This document shows, in pieces, positions 19,876 through 28,486 of a DNA stretch of 64,000 bases; the first letter of the stretch is position 1; every line of letters starts with the position of its first letter. Where the stretch lies: NCBI RefSeq assembly GCF_000308575.1, contig NZ_BAFZ01000042.1, positions 1 to 64,000 on the forward strand, read 5' to 3'. The stretch is from Nocardia exalbida NBRC 100660. GTDB lineage: Bacteria; Actinomycetota; Actinomycetes; Mycobacteriales; Mycobacteriaceae. The position numbers and the translations under genes were made by a program. Below the pieces are notes generated by a model. It ran no database searches. It was not told the DNA's origin and worked only from the letters and a program-made list of their open reading frames with translations.

Positions 19876-21153
19876 CTACTCCGCTTCGTATCGCAGCGCG
19901 TTCTCCGAGCGGCAGATCTCCTCGATGCCGGAGACGATGTCGCGCAGCAGTTCCGAGGGCAGTGCGGCGGGGCGCAGGCGGCAGGTGAAGGTGATCAGGC
20001 CGTGGTCTTCGGGGGGCAGGCCGCGGGCGGCGGATTCCGCGCGCAGGTAGCGCGAGCGCACGCCGTAGGTCATCGCCGAGATGACGGTGAAGCAGCCGGT
20101 GCGTTCCCGATGGCCCGAGAACAGGTCGTGCAGGCGGTAGAACACCGACGCATAGCTCGACAGGGGCGCGAAAACACCCACCCGGTAGGCGGGACCACGC
20201 TCGGACGAACTGAGGGCCGTATCGGCCAGGTACTCGGCATCGCGCAGGGTCTGTACCTTCGGCGCGAACAGCACCGCGCCCGCGGCCGCGTTGCGCACCG
20301 GCATGCCCGCCTTGCCGGGCGCGGCCGAGGCGATGGCGCCCAGCGATTTCCGTGCCCGCGACCCGACCTCGCGCCGGGCACGCAGTCCCCGGGTGGGCGC
20401 GGTGGGGTACAGGCTCGACCACTGCCCGAAGCGCACGGTGCCCAACTGCACGTGGCCGGTGCCGACCGGACGCGCCACCTTCAGCGGCGCGGTGTCGACC
20501 CAGCGGCCGACCTGCAGTTCGGCGTTGCCGGGCCGGGTGATCTCGGCGTAGGCGTGCTCGACGAAGGAATCGAAGTCGAGGAACCGGTCGGCGTCGGTGG
20601 TCAGCCAGGTGTGCTCCTTGTCGATCTCGATGGCATCCAGAGTGAGCGCGGTGATGATGCCCGCGCGACCGCCCGCGCCGAGGATGCGCTGGAATCGCTC
20701 GGTGTGGTGGGTGCGCCCGCAGGTACCGATACGCCCGTCGGTGTCCACGTACTCCAGATCGACGATCTGGTCGATGAACAGACCGTGCTTGTGCGAGGCC
20801 GCGCTGACGCCGCCGACCGAGGCGAAGCCCCCCGCGGTGATGTCGCGGTGATCGCCGACGATCGGCAGGCCGAGGCCGTGGGCGCCGAGCCTGCGGTCGA
20901 TGTCGGACAATTTGGCGCCCGCCTGCACCCGGACGGTGCGCCTGCCCAGGTTGATGTCCAGCACCTGGTTCATCCGGCGCAGCGACACCACGGTCGGCTG
21001 GGCGGGCAGCGTGAGCCCCTCGTCCAGCAGCTCGCCGCCGCGTACCATCAACCGGTCCGTTCGCCCGCGCGAATCCCGCACCGTGCGAACGACATCGGCG
21101 GTATCGCGCGGGAGGTATTCCTCGGCGTTGGAGACAGTTTGCGGCGTGCTCAT
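19876..21153 (-). CDS. FAD-binding oxidoreductase (PCMH/VAO type)
   Basis: A 425-residue flavoprotein of the vanillyl-alcohol-oxidase fold. The FAD-binding part (about 20-200) includes VRVQAGAKLSDIDRRL, GLPIVGDHRDITAGG and the GGVSAASHKHGLF loop, with the glycine-rich turn LGAGGRAGIITALTLD. The substrate domain follows. The substrate is unknown; relatives oxidise 2-hydroxy acids, sugars or lactones. ATG at 21153 gives MSTPQTVSNAEEYLP. It lies 52 bases after the PhoD-like gene, so the two are probably one transcript. Confidence 0.85.
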   Translation of the reverse strand: MSTPQTVSNAEEYLPRDTADVVRTVRDSRGRTDRLMVRGGELLDEGLTLPAQPTVVSLRRMNQVLDINLGRRTVRVQAGAKLSDIDRRLGAHGLGLPIVGDHRDITAGGFASVGGVSAASHKHGLFIDQIVDLEYVDTDGRIGTCGRTHHTERFQRILGAGGRAGIITALTLDAIEIDKEHTWLTTDADRFLDFDSFVEHAYAEITRPGNAELQVGRWVDTAPLKVARPVGTGHVQLGTVRFGQWSSLYPTAPTRGLRARREVGSRARKSLGAIASAAPGKAGMPVRNAAAGAVLFAPKVQTLRDAEYLADTALSSSERGPAYRVGVFAPLSSYASVFYRLHDLFSGHRERTGCFTVISAMTYGVRSRYLRAESAARGLPPEDHGLITFTCRLRPAALPSELLRDIVSGIEEICRSENALRYEAE

Positions 21154-21205
21154 GGCCCAAAAGCTAACCACAGCGCGGGCCGCCCCGCTTCCCCGAATCC
21201 GGGAG

Positions 21206-22771
21206 TCACCGCGACGCGGGCGCAAGGCTCTTGCTGAACAGGACGGATCCGGCGGCATCGCACAGGTCGACGGTCAATTCCCTCGACCTTCCGTCGATGC
21301 GGACCTCGCCGAAATGCTGGAAGGCGTCCAGCGGCGAGCTGTTCTGCACCGGCGGCGCGTGGACGTAGACCGCCTCGGGGCCGAACGTGCCGTCCAGCTG
21401 ATTCGGGCCGAACGCGCCCGCATTGAGCGGACCGGAGACGAACTCCCAGAACTCGTCGAAGTCGGTGAAGACCGCGCGCTCGGGCGAATAGCGGTGGGCG
21501 GCCGTGTAGTGCACGTCGGCGGTGAGCCAGACGACGTTCGCCACCTTGTTGGCCCGGATCGACGACAGCACCTGGGCGATCTCGCGTTCCCGGCCCGACG
21601 GCGCACCGGGATCGCCGTTGGCGGGACCTTCGTAGGCGGTGGTGTTCTTCTGTTCACCGTCGGGGACGATCACGCCGAGCGGCAGGTCGTTGGCGATGAT
21701 CTTCCAGGTGGCTGTGGATTCGCGCAGACCGTCGATCAGCCATTTCGTCTGCGCCGGCCCGAGAATGCGGCCGTTCGGCCCGTTGTTGACGTCGTTGGCG
21801 TCCTTGTTCGCGCGCATGTCGAGCACGAAGACGTCCAGCAGCGGACCGTAGGCGATCTTGCGATACAGGCGGCCGTCCACCGCTTCTCTCGGTTCCAGCG
21901 GCATCCACTCGCGGAAGGCCTGCCAGGAGCGCGTGGCGAGGGTGTCCATGCCGCGTTCGGTGTAGCCCTTGGACTCGGCGACGAGTCCGCCGGGGTACCA
22001 GTTGTTCACCGTCTCGTGGTCGTCCCACTGCACCACCTGGGCGACCGAACTGTTGAACCGGCGGTAGTTCTCGTCGGTCAGGTTGTAGGCGTAGTTGCCG
22101 CGGAACTGATCCAAGGTCTGCGCGACAGCGCTTTTCGCCTCGCTCACCAGATTGCGCCACACCCGGCCGTCGGGCAGCGTGACCGATTCCTTCAACGCTC
22201 CGTCGGCGTAGATGGAGTCGCCGGAGTGCAGGAACAGGTGCGGGTCGCGGGCGGCCATCGCGGCGAAGATCCTCATGCCGCCGAGTTCCGGGTTGATGCC
22301 GTAGCCCTGACCCGCGACGTCGCCGGACCATTGCAGCCGGATGTCCGCCGCGGCGGTGGGCGCGGTGCGGAAGACTCCGGTGACCGGTTCGGAGGTGGCG
22401 CCGTCCTCGCCGCGCAGCGTCACCCGGTAGTGCACCTGCTGTCCCGCGGGCAGGCCGTTGACCCGCACCCGGCCGGTGCCGTCGGAATCCGGGGTGAGCA
22501 GTGGCCCGGTGAAGCGCATGGGATCGGTGAACGATTCCGTCGCGGCGGTTTCCACGAGCAACGTGGCGGGGCGATCGGCGCGGGCCCAGATCAGCGCGCC
22601 GTCGGTGCGTGGGTCACCCACCGCCACGCCGTGGGTGAGCACCGGCCGCTGCCGGACCAGCGCCGGGCCGTTGCCCGGCGAGCAGGCCGCCAGCGCGGGG
22701 GCCGCCACGAGGCCGAGTGCGCAGGCGCGCAAGACGGTGCGCCGGGATGGTCCTGAGGCCGAGCCGCTCAT
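21206..22771 (-). CDS. phoD: PhoD-type alkaline phosphatase/phosphodiesterase, Tat lipoprotein
   Basis: A 521-residue exported metallophosphatase. The N-terminus has a twin-arginine motif (SRRTVLRAC), a hydrophobic stretch and a lipobox ending LAAC, so the protein should be folded before export and lipid-anchored. The PhoD N-terminal beta domain precedes the catalytic part, which shows LQWSGDVAGQGYG, HSGDSIYADG, VVQWDDHETVNNW and WLTADVHYTAAH, all metal-ligand segments of the family. ATG at 22771 is preferred over 22789. It likely releases phosphate from phosphodiesters or teichoic-acid-like polymers; no pho box was identified. Confidence 0.9.
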   Translation of the reverse strand: MSGSASGPSRRTVLRACALGLVAAPALAACSPGNGPALVRQRPVLTHGVAVGDPRTDGALIWARADRPATLLVETAATESFTDPMRFTGPLLTPDSDGTGRVRVNGLPAGQQVHYRVTLRGEDGATSEPVTGVFRTAPTAAADIRLQWSGDVAGQGYGINPELGGMRIFAAMAARDPHLFLHSGDSIYADGALKESVTLPDGRVWRNLVSEAKSAVAQTLDQFRGNYAYNLTDENYRRFNSSVAQVVQWDDHETVNNWYPGGLVAESKGYTERGMDTLATRSWQAFREWMPLEPREAVDGRLYRKIAYGPLLDVFVLDMRANKDANDVNNGPNGRILGPAQTKWLIDGLRESTATWKIIANDLPLGVIVPDGEQKNTTAYEGPANGDPGAPSGREREIAQVLSSIRANKVANVVWLTADVHYTAAHRYSPERAVFTDFDEFWEFVSGPLNAGAFGPNQLDGTFGPEAVYVHAPPVQNSSPLDAFQHFGEVRIDGRSRELTVDLCDAAGSVLFSKSLAPASR

Positions 22772-22845
22772 GAGGAAACTCTGGCGCAATTACGTCAACG
22801 TCACATGAACTCGTCGAGTCCGTGCGGCCAACAAGCAACGGGACC

Positions 22846-23609
22846 TCAGTGCGCGAGTCGCTCCAGCCGGTGGTGCAGCTCGCCCGCCCAGTCGACGCCG
22901 CCCAGATGCTGGTAATCCACCCAGAGCGCGTCGAAGACATCGCGGCCCTCGGAGATCCATCCGCCGCGCTTGTCCGCCTCCAGGACCACGCTCATACCGG
23001 TCTCGGTCGGGACGAAAGTCACCTCGAGCTGGTTCAGGCGGGGTAGCGCGGCGAACCGGCGAACTCGATCTCCTGGTAGAACGGCAGCGTCTGAGGTGTG
23101 TTGTGCACCCGTCCCGATTCCACGTCCGCGCTGCGCAAGTGGAATCCCAAGCGCTCCACCGCTTCCAGCAGCACGTGCTGGGCGGGCAGCGCGCCGACGC
23201 CGATCGGGTCGGTGTCGGCGGCGTCCACCGCGCCGTGGATCTCCACGACGGTGCGCAGCGACACCACCGTGCCGGGCAGGTGCCTGCCGTTGTAGAACGT
23301 GATCGGCGTTTCCATCGGCGCGCGGGCCGCGAAGCGGAACTCCGGCACCGCACCCACGGGCAGATGCAACGGCCCGTGCACCCCGGTACGGCCGAACGCG
23401 ATATCGCGCAGGCCTTCGTGATCGTCGTACTCCTGCTCGGCCCTGGTCACGAACTCGACCGCCACCTGAGCGATTTCCTGCGCGACCGCCCCACCCCGCA
23501 ACCGGATCACACCCTCGACGGTGCCCCCGGGCTGCACACCCGGCGTGAACAACTCGGTCTCCACCTCGGCCCCACCGACCCCGGCCGCCGCCAGCAACTT
23601 CTTGAACAT
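22846..23609 (-). pseudogene. Spo0M-like (sporulation-control) protein, frameshifted
   Basis: The first frame (ATG 23609, start MFKKLLAAAGVGGAEVETEL) encodes the arrestin-like Spo0M domain up to PFYQEIEFAGSPRYPA and then stops at 23034. The family continues from there, and the expected continuation, LNQLEVTFVPTETGMSVVLE to the end LERLAH, is present in another frame ending at 22846. Restoring one C in GCC-TGAAC near 23036 would rejoin the frames into about 254 residues, the normal family length. This is either a recent mutation or a sequencing error. Spo0M-like proteins are cytosolic and poorly understood in non-sporulating actinobacteria. Confidence 0.85.
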
Positions 23610-23830
23610 GGTCCGCAGTCTCCTCGCCACTGCCGAAGGAAACCTTGGCGTTTTCTTGTGTTGTGGGCAACCTCACCGCACGACCTCGTGTGTGGCCCCT
23701 CATAGGTGCGGCCACCGTAACGTGATCGAACTTGGAATACTCGATGACGCAGCACATTCCGGTACTCGACGTTGCTGCGATATCGGAGTCACGAGGTGCC
23801 CGAGCCTCCTGACTCCAGAAGGGGGTGGGT

Positions 23831-24715
23831 ATGCGACAGTCGGCTGGAGGATGGGCATCGTCGGTGGCGCTACTCGTGGCAGGAACAAGTCTGTGGGGGT
23901 TGTTCAGTGCCGGGCTCGCCTTGCTGGGGTCGAGCGGAGCGGGGCCGACGGTGGCGATGGGCGCCGCGATTCCTCTGCTGGTAACAGCCGCGGTCACTGG
24001 TCGGCGACCAGGCCTCGCACTGGGCTCGTACCCGCGAATCTATATCCAACTGGGTTTGCTCGAGGCGCTGAACATTTCCCTGTATGTCGCTGCCTTGACC
24101 ATCGGCCCTGCACCCGTAGTCGTCGCGCTGCACCTGGTCTCTCCGATCATGTTACTGGTCCTGGCCATCGTCACCGGGAAGCGGACGATGAATCTCCGGA
24201 TCGTGGTCGAGCTGCTCCTGCTGGCTTCCGCCATCGTTTTGGTCGCCGCGCGGCCTCGGGCGCAGATCGGTAGTGGCAATGCACTGATCGGTTGTGCTTT
24301 GGCACTCGGTAGCTCGGCCGCGGTGACCGCGTTGATCGCGCTGGTGGCCCGGGAGTCTCAGGACCGCGACCCCATCGTGTCGGCCGGGCTGCAACTGGCC
24401 GTCGCGGGCGTGCTCACCGCGCCTTTTCTGACGATGACCACTTGGGAGTGGGAACGAATGCTGGCCGAGTTGGGGCTCGGCGCAACCCTGCTCGGTCCGG
24501 GATTCGCGCTGTACTGGCGAGCGATGCGGCGTCTCAGCGCGCCGATCGCCGGTGCGCTCGGTGTGAACGAGGCGGTCGTGGCCTCGATCGTTGTCGTGGC
24601 ACTGGACAGATCGCAGCTCTCGCTGCCGACGGTGCTGGGTGGCATTCTCGTCGTCGCAGCGGTACTGCTGGATGCCGAGAGCGGATATATTGACGGTCGA
24701 CGTCCGGACGGGTGA
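23831..24715 (+). CDS. EamA-family (drug/metabolite) transporter
   Basis: A 294-residue membrane protein with about ten hydrophobic helices in two repeats of five, as in the EamA/RhtA exporter group. The typical segment ALNISLYVAALTIGPAPVVVALHLVSP is seen at the first-repeat end, and LSAPIAGALGVNEAVVASIV in the second. Substrates of close groups are amino acids or small metabolites; none can be named. ATG at 23831 is chosen because AAGGGGG lies five bases upstream. Its codons carry more A/T at third positions than the neighbours, and it is followed after 50 bases by the toroid gene. Confidence 0.85.
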   Translation: MRQSAGGWASSVALLVAGTSLWGLFSAGLALLGSSGAGPTVAMGAAIPLLVTAAVTGRRPGLALGSYPRIYIQLGLLEALNISLYVAALTIGPAPVVVALHLVSPIMLLVLAIVTGKRTMNLRIVVELLLLASAIVLVAARPRAQIGSGNALIGCALALGSSAAVTALIALVARESQDRDPIVSAGLQLAVAGVLTAPFLTMTTWEWERMLAELGLGATLLGPGFALYWRAMRRLSAPIAGALGVNEAVVASIVVVALDRSQLSLPTVLGGILVVAAVLLDAESGYIDGRRPDG

Positions 24716-24765
24716 GCTGTAAGACCCACTAGGGCAATGAGTTTCACCGTTCTCAAGGGGGCACT

Positions 24766-26082
24766 ATGTCATACGTCGACGACCGTATCGGTCTTGCTGC
24801 CGACTGGTTCGGCAGGAATCTGGTCCAGCACGACGAGGGGTATGCGGGCTGGGGATGGTCGCCTGACGTGCCACCCAATCCGCAGGACACCGCCGAGGTC
24901 GTGTGCGCGTTATCCCGTGTGAACCGGCCTATGCCGGAAGCAACAGCGGTACTAGCACTGGTGCGGCGCGACGTGGTCCGCCACAGCACTCGCGGCGAGT
25001 GGGAGTTCCATGCGCCGGTAGACGCGGCGTGGCGGCTGCGTGCCCTGCGATGCTTCGGTGTGGCCGGCACAGACGCCGATCTGATTGCCTGCCGCAACTC
25101 GTTGCTTGCCGCACAAGATGCCGACACAGGTGGTTGGTCGCTGGCCGACGGTGTCTCCGCGGTTTCGGTGACGGCCACGACCGCAGCGATCCGGGCGCTG
25201 GTGGAGTTGTCCGCGTCAGACGACGAGGCTGCGCGAGCCGCGCTGCGCGGCACCACCTTCCTGGTGTCCGCAATGCTCGCCGAAGACCCACGGGTCGACC
25301 CGAATTACGCGGCGGCGCAGATCGCGAGTCTGCTGGCGGTACCTGAGATCGCGGGGCTCGGTGGTACCCGGGTGCGCCGAGCCCATGAGTTGGCGACCGA
25401 AAGAGTGCTCAGCGCGTTGGACACGGGCCTCGGCAGACTCGAGGAAGAACAGATACGCCGCGGCAGCGTGGCACAGACCTGGCATCACGCTACGTTGCAG
25501 CTGTCGGTAGCGGCGCTGGCGACTTCGGGTGAGCGATGTATCTTCCACCCGACCTTCCGCAGGGCGTTCATCGAACTGCTCGACTATCAGCAGTTGTCAC
25601 CGATCCACCGAGATCGCGGTGGATTCCGCACGTCGCGTGAAGGGTTCATCACCTCGTATGCGACCGCGCAGGCCGTGCATGCCCTCGCTCAGGTACGGTC
25701 CCAGGTCGGCGAGTGGGTCAACCCCGCGAGAGTTTTCGACATGTTGTGCCGACACGAAGGTGTTCATCACACGGACCCGCAGGAGGTCGTCCCGGTCGGT
25801 CGTGCACCGATGGTGATGAACAGCCCCGCAGGAGCGGCGTTCTTGGCGATGGGCGCCGCGTCGGGTTCCACCATCGTTACTCTCGCCTTGATATTCGCCG
25901 GACGATCGGGAGAGATCGCCAGTCGAGCTCTGGTTTCCTGGGGCTTGATCTTCGTCTTCCTCGGAATCTATGGTTTTGCGGCCACCAGGTTGAACTCGAT
26001 TCCCAAAGGCAGAGTCGCAGCCGTGGTATTTGCCGCGTTCACGGCAATCGTGTTCCCTGTCGTCGCTTTTCTGCTCGCGTAG
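24766..26082 (+). CDS. Membrane-anchored alpha/alpha-toroid (prenyltransferase/squalene-cyclase-like repeat) protein
   Basis: A 438-residue protein I cannot assign to a known function. The first 350 residues are helical repeats with Gly-Trp and Gly-Phe turns like those of terpene cyclases and prenyltransferase beta subunits: GYAGWGWSPDVPPNPQDTAEVV, AQDADTGGWSLADG and RDRGGFRTSREGFITSYATAQAV. The DXDD acid motif of class II cyclases is absent, so cyclase activity is doubtful. Three hydrophobic helices fill about residues 362-438. A TGTCATACG context precedes no strong ribosome-binding site (GGGGGC is seen). It follows the EamA gene and looks co-transcribed; the pair has no counterpart that I recall in the M. 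tuberculosis region. Confidence 0.7.
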   Translation: MSYVDDRIGLAADWFGRNLVQHDEGYAGWGWSPDVPPNPQDTAEVVCALSRVNRPMPEATAVLALVRRDVVRHSTRGEWEFHAPVDAAWRLRALRCFGVAGTDADLIACRNSLLAAQDADTGGWSLADGVSAVSVTATTAAIRALVELSASDDEAARAALRGTTFLVSAMLAEDPRVDPNYAAAQIASLLAVPEIAGLGGTRVRRAHELATERVLSALDTGLGRLEEEQIRRGSVAQTWHHATLQLSVAALATSGERCIFHPTFRRAFIELLDYQQLSPIHRDRGGFRTSREGFITSYATAQAVHALAQVRSQVGEWVNPARVFDMLCRHEGVHHTDPQEVVPVGRAPMVMNSPAGAAFLAMGAASGSTIVTLALIFAGRSGEIASRALVSWGLIFVFLGIYGFAATRLNSIPKGRVAAVVFAAFTAIVFPVVAFLLA

Positions 26083-26111
26083 CCTGTCCGCCCGACGCCC
26101 GCAACGAAAAA

Positions 26112-26136
26112 GCCCCGAGACGAGCAGTCTCGGGGC
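26112..26136 (-). terminator. Terminator after plsC
   Basis: GCCCCGAGAC and its exact complement are separated by five bases. On the minus strand the stem is followed by TTTTTCG, giving a proper U tract for the leftward plsC operon. It also lies 30 bases after the toroid gene and may stop that transcript. Confidence 0.88.
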
Positions 26137-26152
26137 AGACGTCGTGCCTGGT

Positions 26153-26884
26153 TCAGCCGGCGGCGGTGTCCGGGATGCGGACGGGCACGGCCTCGGGGCG
26201 GCTGCCGTGGGGGACGCCCTTCTTCAGGCTGTGGGCGTAGACGTCGACGTATTCCTGCCCGGTGAGCTGCATGAGCTCGTACATGACCTCGTCGGTGACG
26301 GCGCGCTCGACGAATCGGTTGCCGCCCATGCCTTCGTAGCGGGAGAAGTCGATGGGCTTGCCGAACTTGACCGTCACCTTCCTGCGGCGCCAGCGGAACG
26401 GGCCGGGCGGGCTGACCTCGTCGGTGCCGATGACGGCGACCGGGATGACGGGGACGCCGGTCTCCAGCGCCAAGCGGGCCAAGCCGGTCTTGCCCTTGTA
26501 CAGCCGGCCGTCGGGGGAGCGGGTGCCCTCCGGGTAGAGGCCGACCAGACGGCCCTCGTCGAGCAGCTTGCGGGCGGCGTTCAGCGCGTCCTCGGCGGCG
26601 TCGGCTCCGCTGCGGTCGATCGGGTACTGACCCGAGGCGCTGAAGAAGAACTTCTGGAACCGGCCCTTGATGCCCGGGGTGGTGAAGTACTCGGCCTTGG
26701 CGAGATAGTTGATCCGCCGCGGACTCAGCAACGGAGCGAACAGCCAGTCGGCGAAGGAGAGATGGTTACCCGCCATGATGGCCGGCCCGTCCGCCGGAAT
26801 GTTCTCCACACCCTCGACCGTAGGCCGGTTGTAGAGATGAATGAACGGTCCCAGCAGCACGTACTTCAGCAGCCAGTAGAACAT
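26153..26884 (-). CDS. plsC: 1-acyl-sn-glycerol-3-phosphate acyltransferase
   Basis: A 243-residue membrane-associated acyltransferase that makes phosphatidic acid. The catalytic motif NHLSFAD and the glycerol-phosphate motif YPEGTRSPDG are present, and the N-terminus (MFYWLLKYVLLG) is a hydrophobic anchor. It is the Rv2182c counterpart and the last gene of the leftward group that includes pimB, which fits phospholipid and PIM synthesis. Confidence 0.93.
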   Translation of the reverse strand: MFYWLLKYVLLGPFIHLYNRPTVEGVENIPADGPAIMAGNHLSFADWLFAPLLSPRRINYLAKAEYFTTPGIKGRFQKFFFSASGQYPIDRSGADAAEDALNAARKLLDEGRLVGLYPEGTRSPDGRLYKGKTGLARLALETGVPVIPVAVIGTDEVSPPGPFRWRRRKVTVKFGKPIDFSRYEGMGGNRFVERAVTDEVMYELMQLTGQEYVDVYAHSLKKGVPHGSRPEAVPVRIPDTAAG

Positions 26885-27062
26885 GACGTCCTTCCCCCGG
26901 GACCGGGATAGTTGCGGGCACCTGCTTCAAATGCCGACTTTACCGCTGGTACAAGATCACATCCAACCGCAGCGGCGAATCTCACCACACTTCGGCGCCG
27001 ACGCCGACCGATGGCGAGCATCGGCGTGTCGCGCCGGACCACGATCCTCGTGGCCTGCGCTG

Positions 27063-28073
27063 TCAACGGCCGGTCCGCGCGATGCGGGCGGATTTGCCCG
27101 CGCCGGAGGGCAGGGCGGCCCTGGCGAGATCGGCGGCGCCGATCATGCCCGCCGCCTCGCCGAGCTGAGTGGTCCGGATGCGGGCCAGCGGCCGGTGCCC
27201 CGCACCGGTGATCGTGCGCGCGTACTCCTCACGCGCCTCGTCCAGGAACAGCGGCGCCGAACTGCTGACCCCGCCCGCGATGACCACCAGGTCGGGATCG
27301 AAGATGTCGCTGACGAACGCCAGCCCGAGGCCGAGCCAGCGCGCGAAGTCGGCCATCACCCGCGCCGCGAGCGGATCGCCGTCCTGCGCGGCGCCCGCGA
27401 CCCGCCGTCCGGTCAGCGAGCCGGGATCGCGCGCCACGTCCCTGGCGAGCACGGAGTGCACCGTGTCGCTGGCCAGCATCTCGATCGCGGTCTCGGCCAG
27501 CGCGGTTCCGCTGCAGTAGCGCTCCCAGCAGCCGTGCTTGCCGCACGGACAGGGCCGCCCCTGCGGAACGACTTGCAGATGACCGAGTTCCGGCGCGACA
27601 CCGTGCGTGCCCCGGTACAACTGGCCGTCGATCAACAAGGCGGCGCCGATGCCGGTGCCGATCGCGATCAGCACCACGTTGTGGCCGCCCGCCGCGGCGC
27701 CGAACCGGTATTCGGCCCACATCGCCGCGTTGGCGTCGTGTTCCAGGATCACCGGCAGGTCCAGCCGTTCGGTGAGTCGCTGGGCGACCGGCGCGTCCTG
27801 CCAGGGCAGGTGCGGGGCGAACCGCACGGTGGAGCGATCACCGTTGATGAACCCGGCGACCGCCAACCCGACCGCGCCGATGGAATGCCGGCCGGACAGG
27901 TCGCGCACGGCCCGGTCCAGCGCGTCCTCCAGCGCGCGGGCGGAATGCGGCGTCGGCGCCTGGACCGTGTCGAGCACCTCGCCGCTGTCATCGATCACCG
28001 ACGCCCGAATGTTGGTGCCGCCGACATCTATTCCGACGGTCAGCGGTCGTGTACCGGCCATCTGGTGCGTCAT
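27063..28073 (-). CDS. ROK-family glucokinase
   Basis: A 336-residue sugar kinase. The phosphate-binding motif GIDVGGTNIRASV is near the N-terminus, EHDANAAMWAEY carries the catalytic Asp region, and GTGIGAALLIDG and the zinc motif CPCGKHGCWERYCSG mark the ROK family. Glucose is the usual substrate. ATG at 28073 overlaps the stop of the upstream gene by four bases (ATGA), so translation is probably coupled. No DNA-binding domain is present, so it is a kinase and not a ROK repressor. Confidence 0.93.
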   Translation of the reverse strand: MTHQMAGTRPLTVGIDVGGTNIRASVIDDSGEVLDTVQAPTPHSARALEDALDRAVRDLSGRHSIGAVGLAVAGFINGDRSTVRFAPHLPWQDAPVAQRLTERLDLPVILEHDANAAMWAEYRFGAAAGGHNVVLIAIGTGIGAALLIDGQLYRGTHGVAPELGHLQVVPQGRPCPCGKHGCWERYCSGTALAETAIEMLASDTVHSVLARDVARDPGSLTGRRVAGAAQDGDPLAARVMADFARWLGLGLAFVSDIFDPDLVVIAGGVSSSAPLFLDEAREEYARTITGAGHRPLARIRTTQLGEAAGMIGAADLARAALPSGAGKSARIARTGR

Positions 28074-28486
28074 ACCTTGATCGTCACGGGAATGTCGACG
28101 TAACTGGGGCCATCGCCGTCCTCGCCTGGACCGTGCCGGTGCGGCGCACCGGTTTCCGGGTCGGCGTCGGTGGGCATGACCGGCTCGACCGGCACCCCCG
28201 CCAGCGCTTCGCGCAGCACGGTGACGATCGCGGTGCCGTGATCGGCGACGGCGGCCAGCACGTCGTGGTGCTCCCCGCGCACGAGCGCCGCGGCCGCGCA
28301 CACCGGGCACCAGCTGCAGCCGGTCCACTCGGCCTGGCCGTCGGCGGCGCGCCGCAGCACCGGCTCGACCCGTTCGAGCACCGCCTCGGCCAGCAGCTTC
28401 AACTCCTCGGCGAGTTCGCTGATGCCGTCCGGCGCGCTGTGGCGGCCTGCCTCGTGGCCCTCGGGCGGGTGCGGATCACCGGTCAT
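28070..28486 (-). CDS. Conserved small protein in the envelope gene group (Rv2183c position)
   Basis: A 138-residue acidic protein with no membrane helix. The middle contains a Cys-rich segment GCSWCPVCAAAALVRG, which could bind metal, and the C-terminus is Asp/Gly/Pro-rich. ATG at 28486 lies inside the end of the ATPase gene (11-base overlap) and the stop overlaps the ROK start, so it is locked into the operon. A function is not known; mycobacteria keep a similar small gene here. Confidence 0.8.
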   Translation of the reverse strand: MTGDPHPPEGHEAGRHSAPDGISELAEELKLLAEAVLERVEPVLRRAADGQAEWTGCSWCPVCAAAALVRGEHHDVLAAVADHGTAIVTVLREALAGVPVEPVMPTDADPETGAPHRHGPGEDGDGPSYVDIPVTIKV

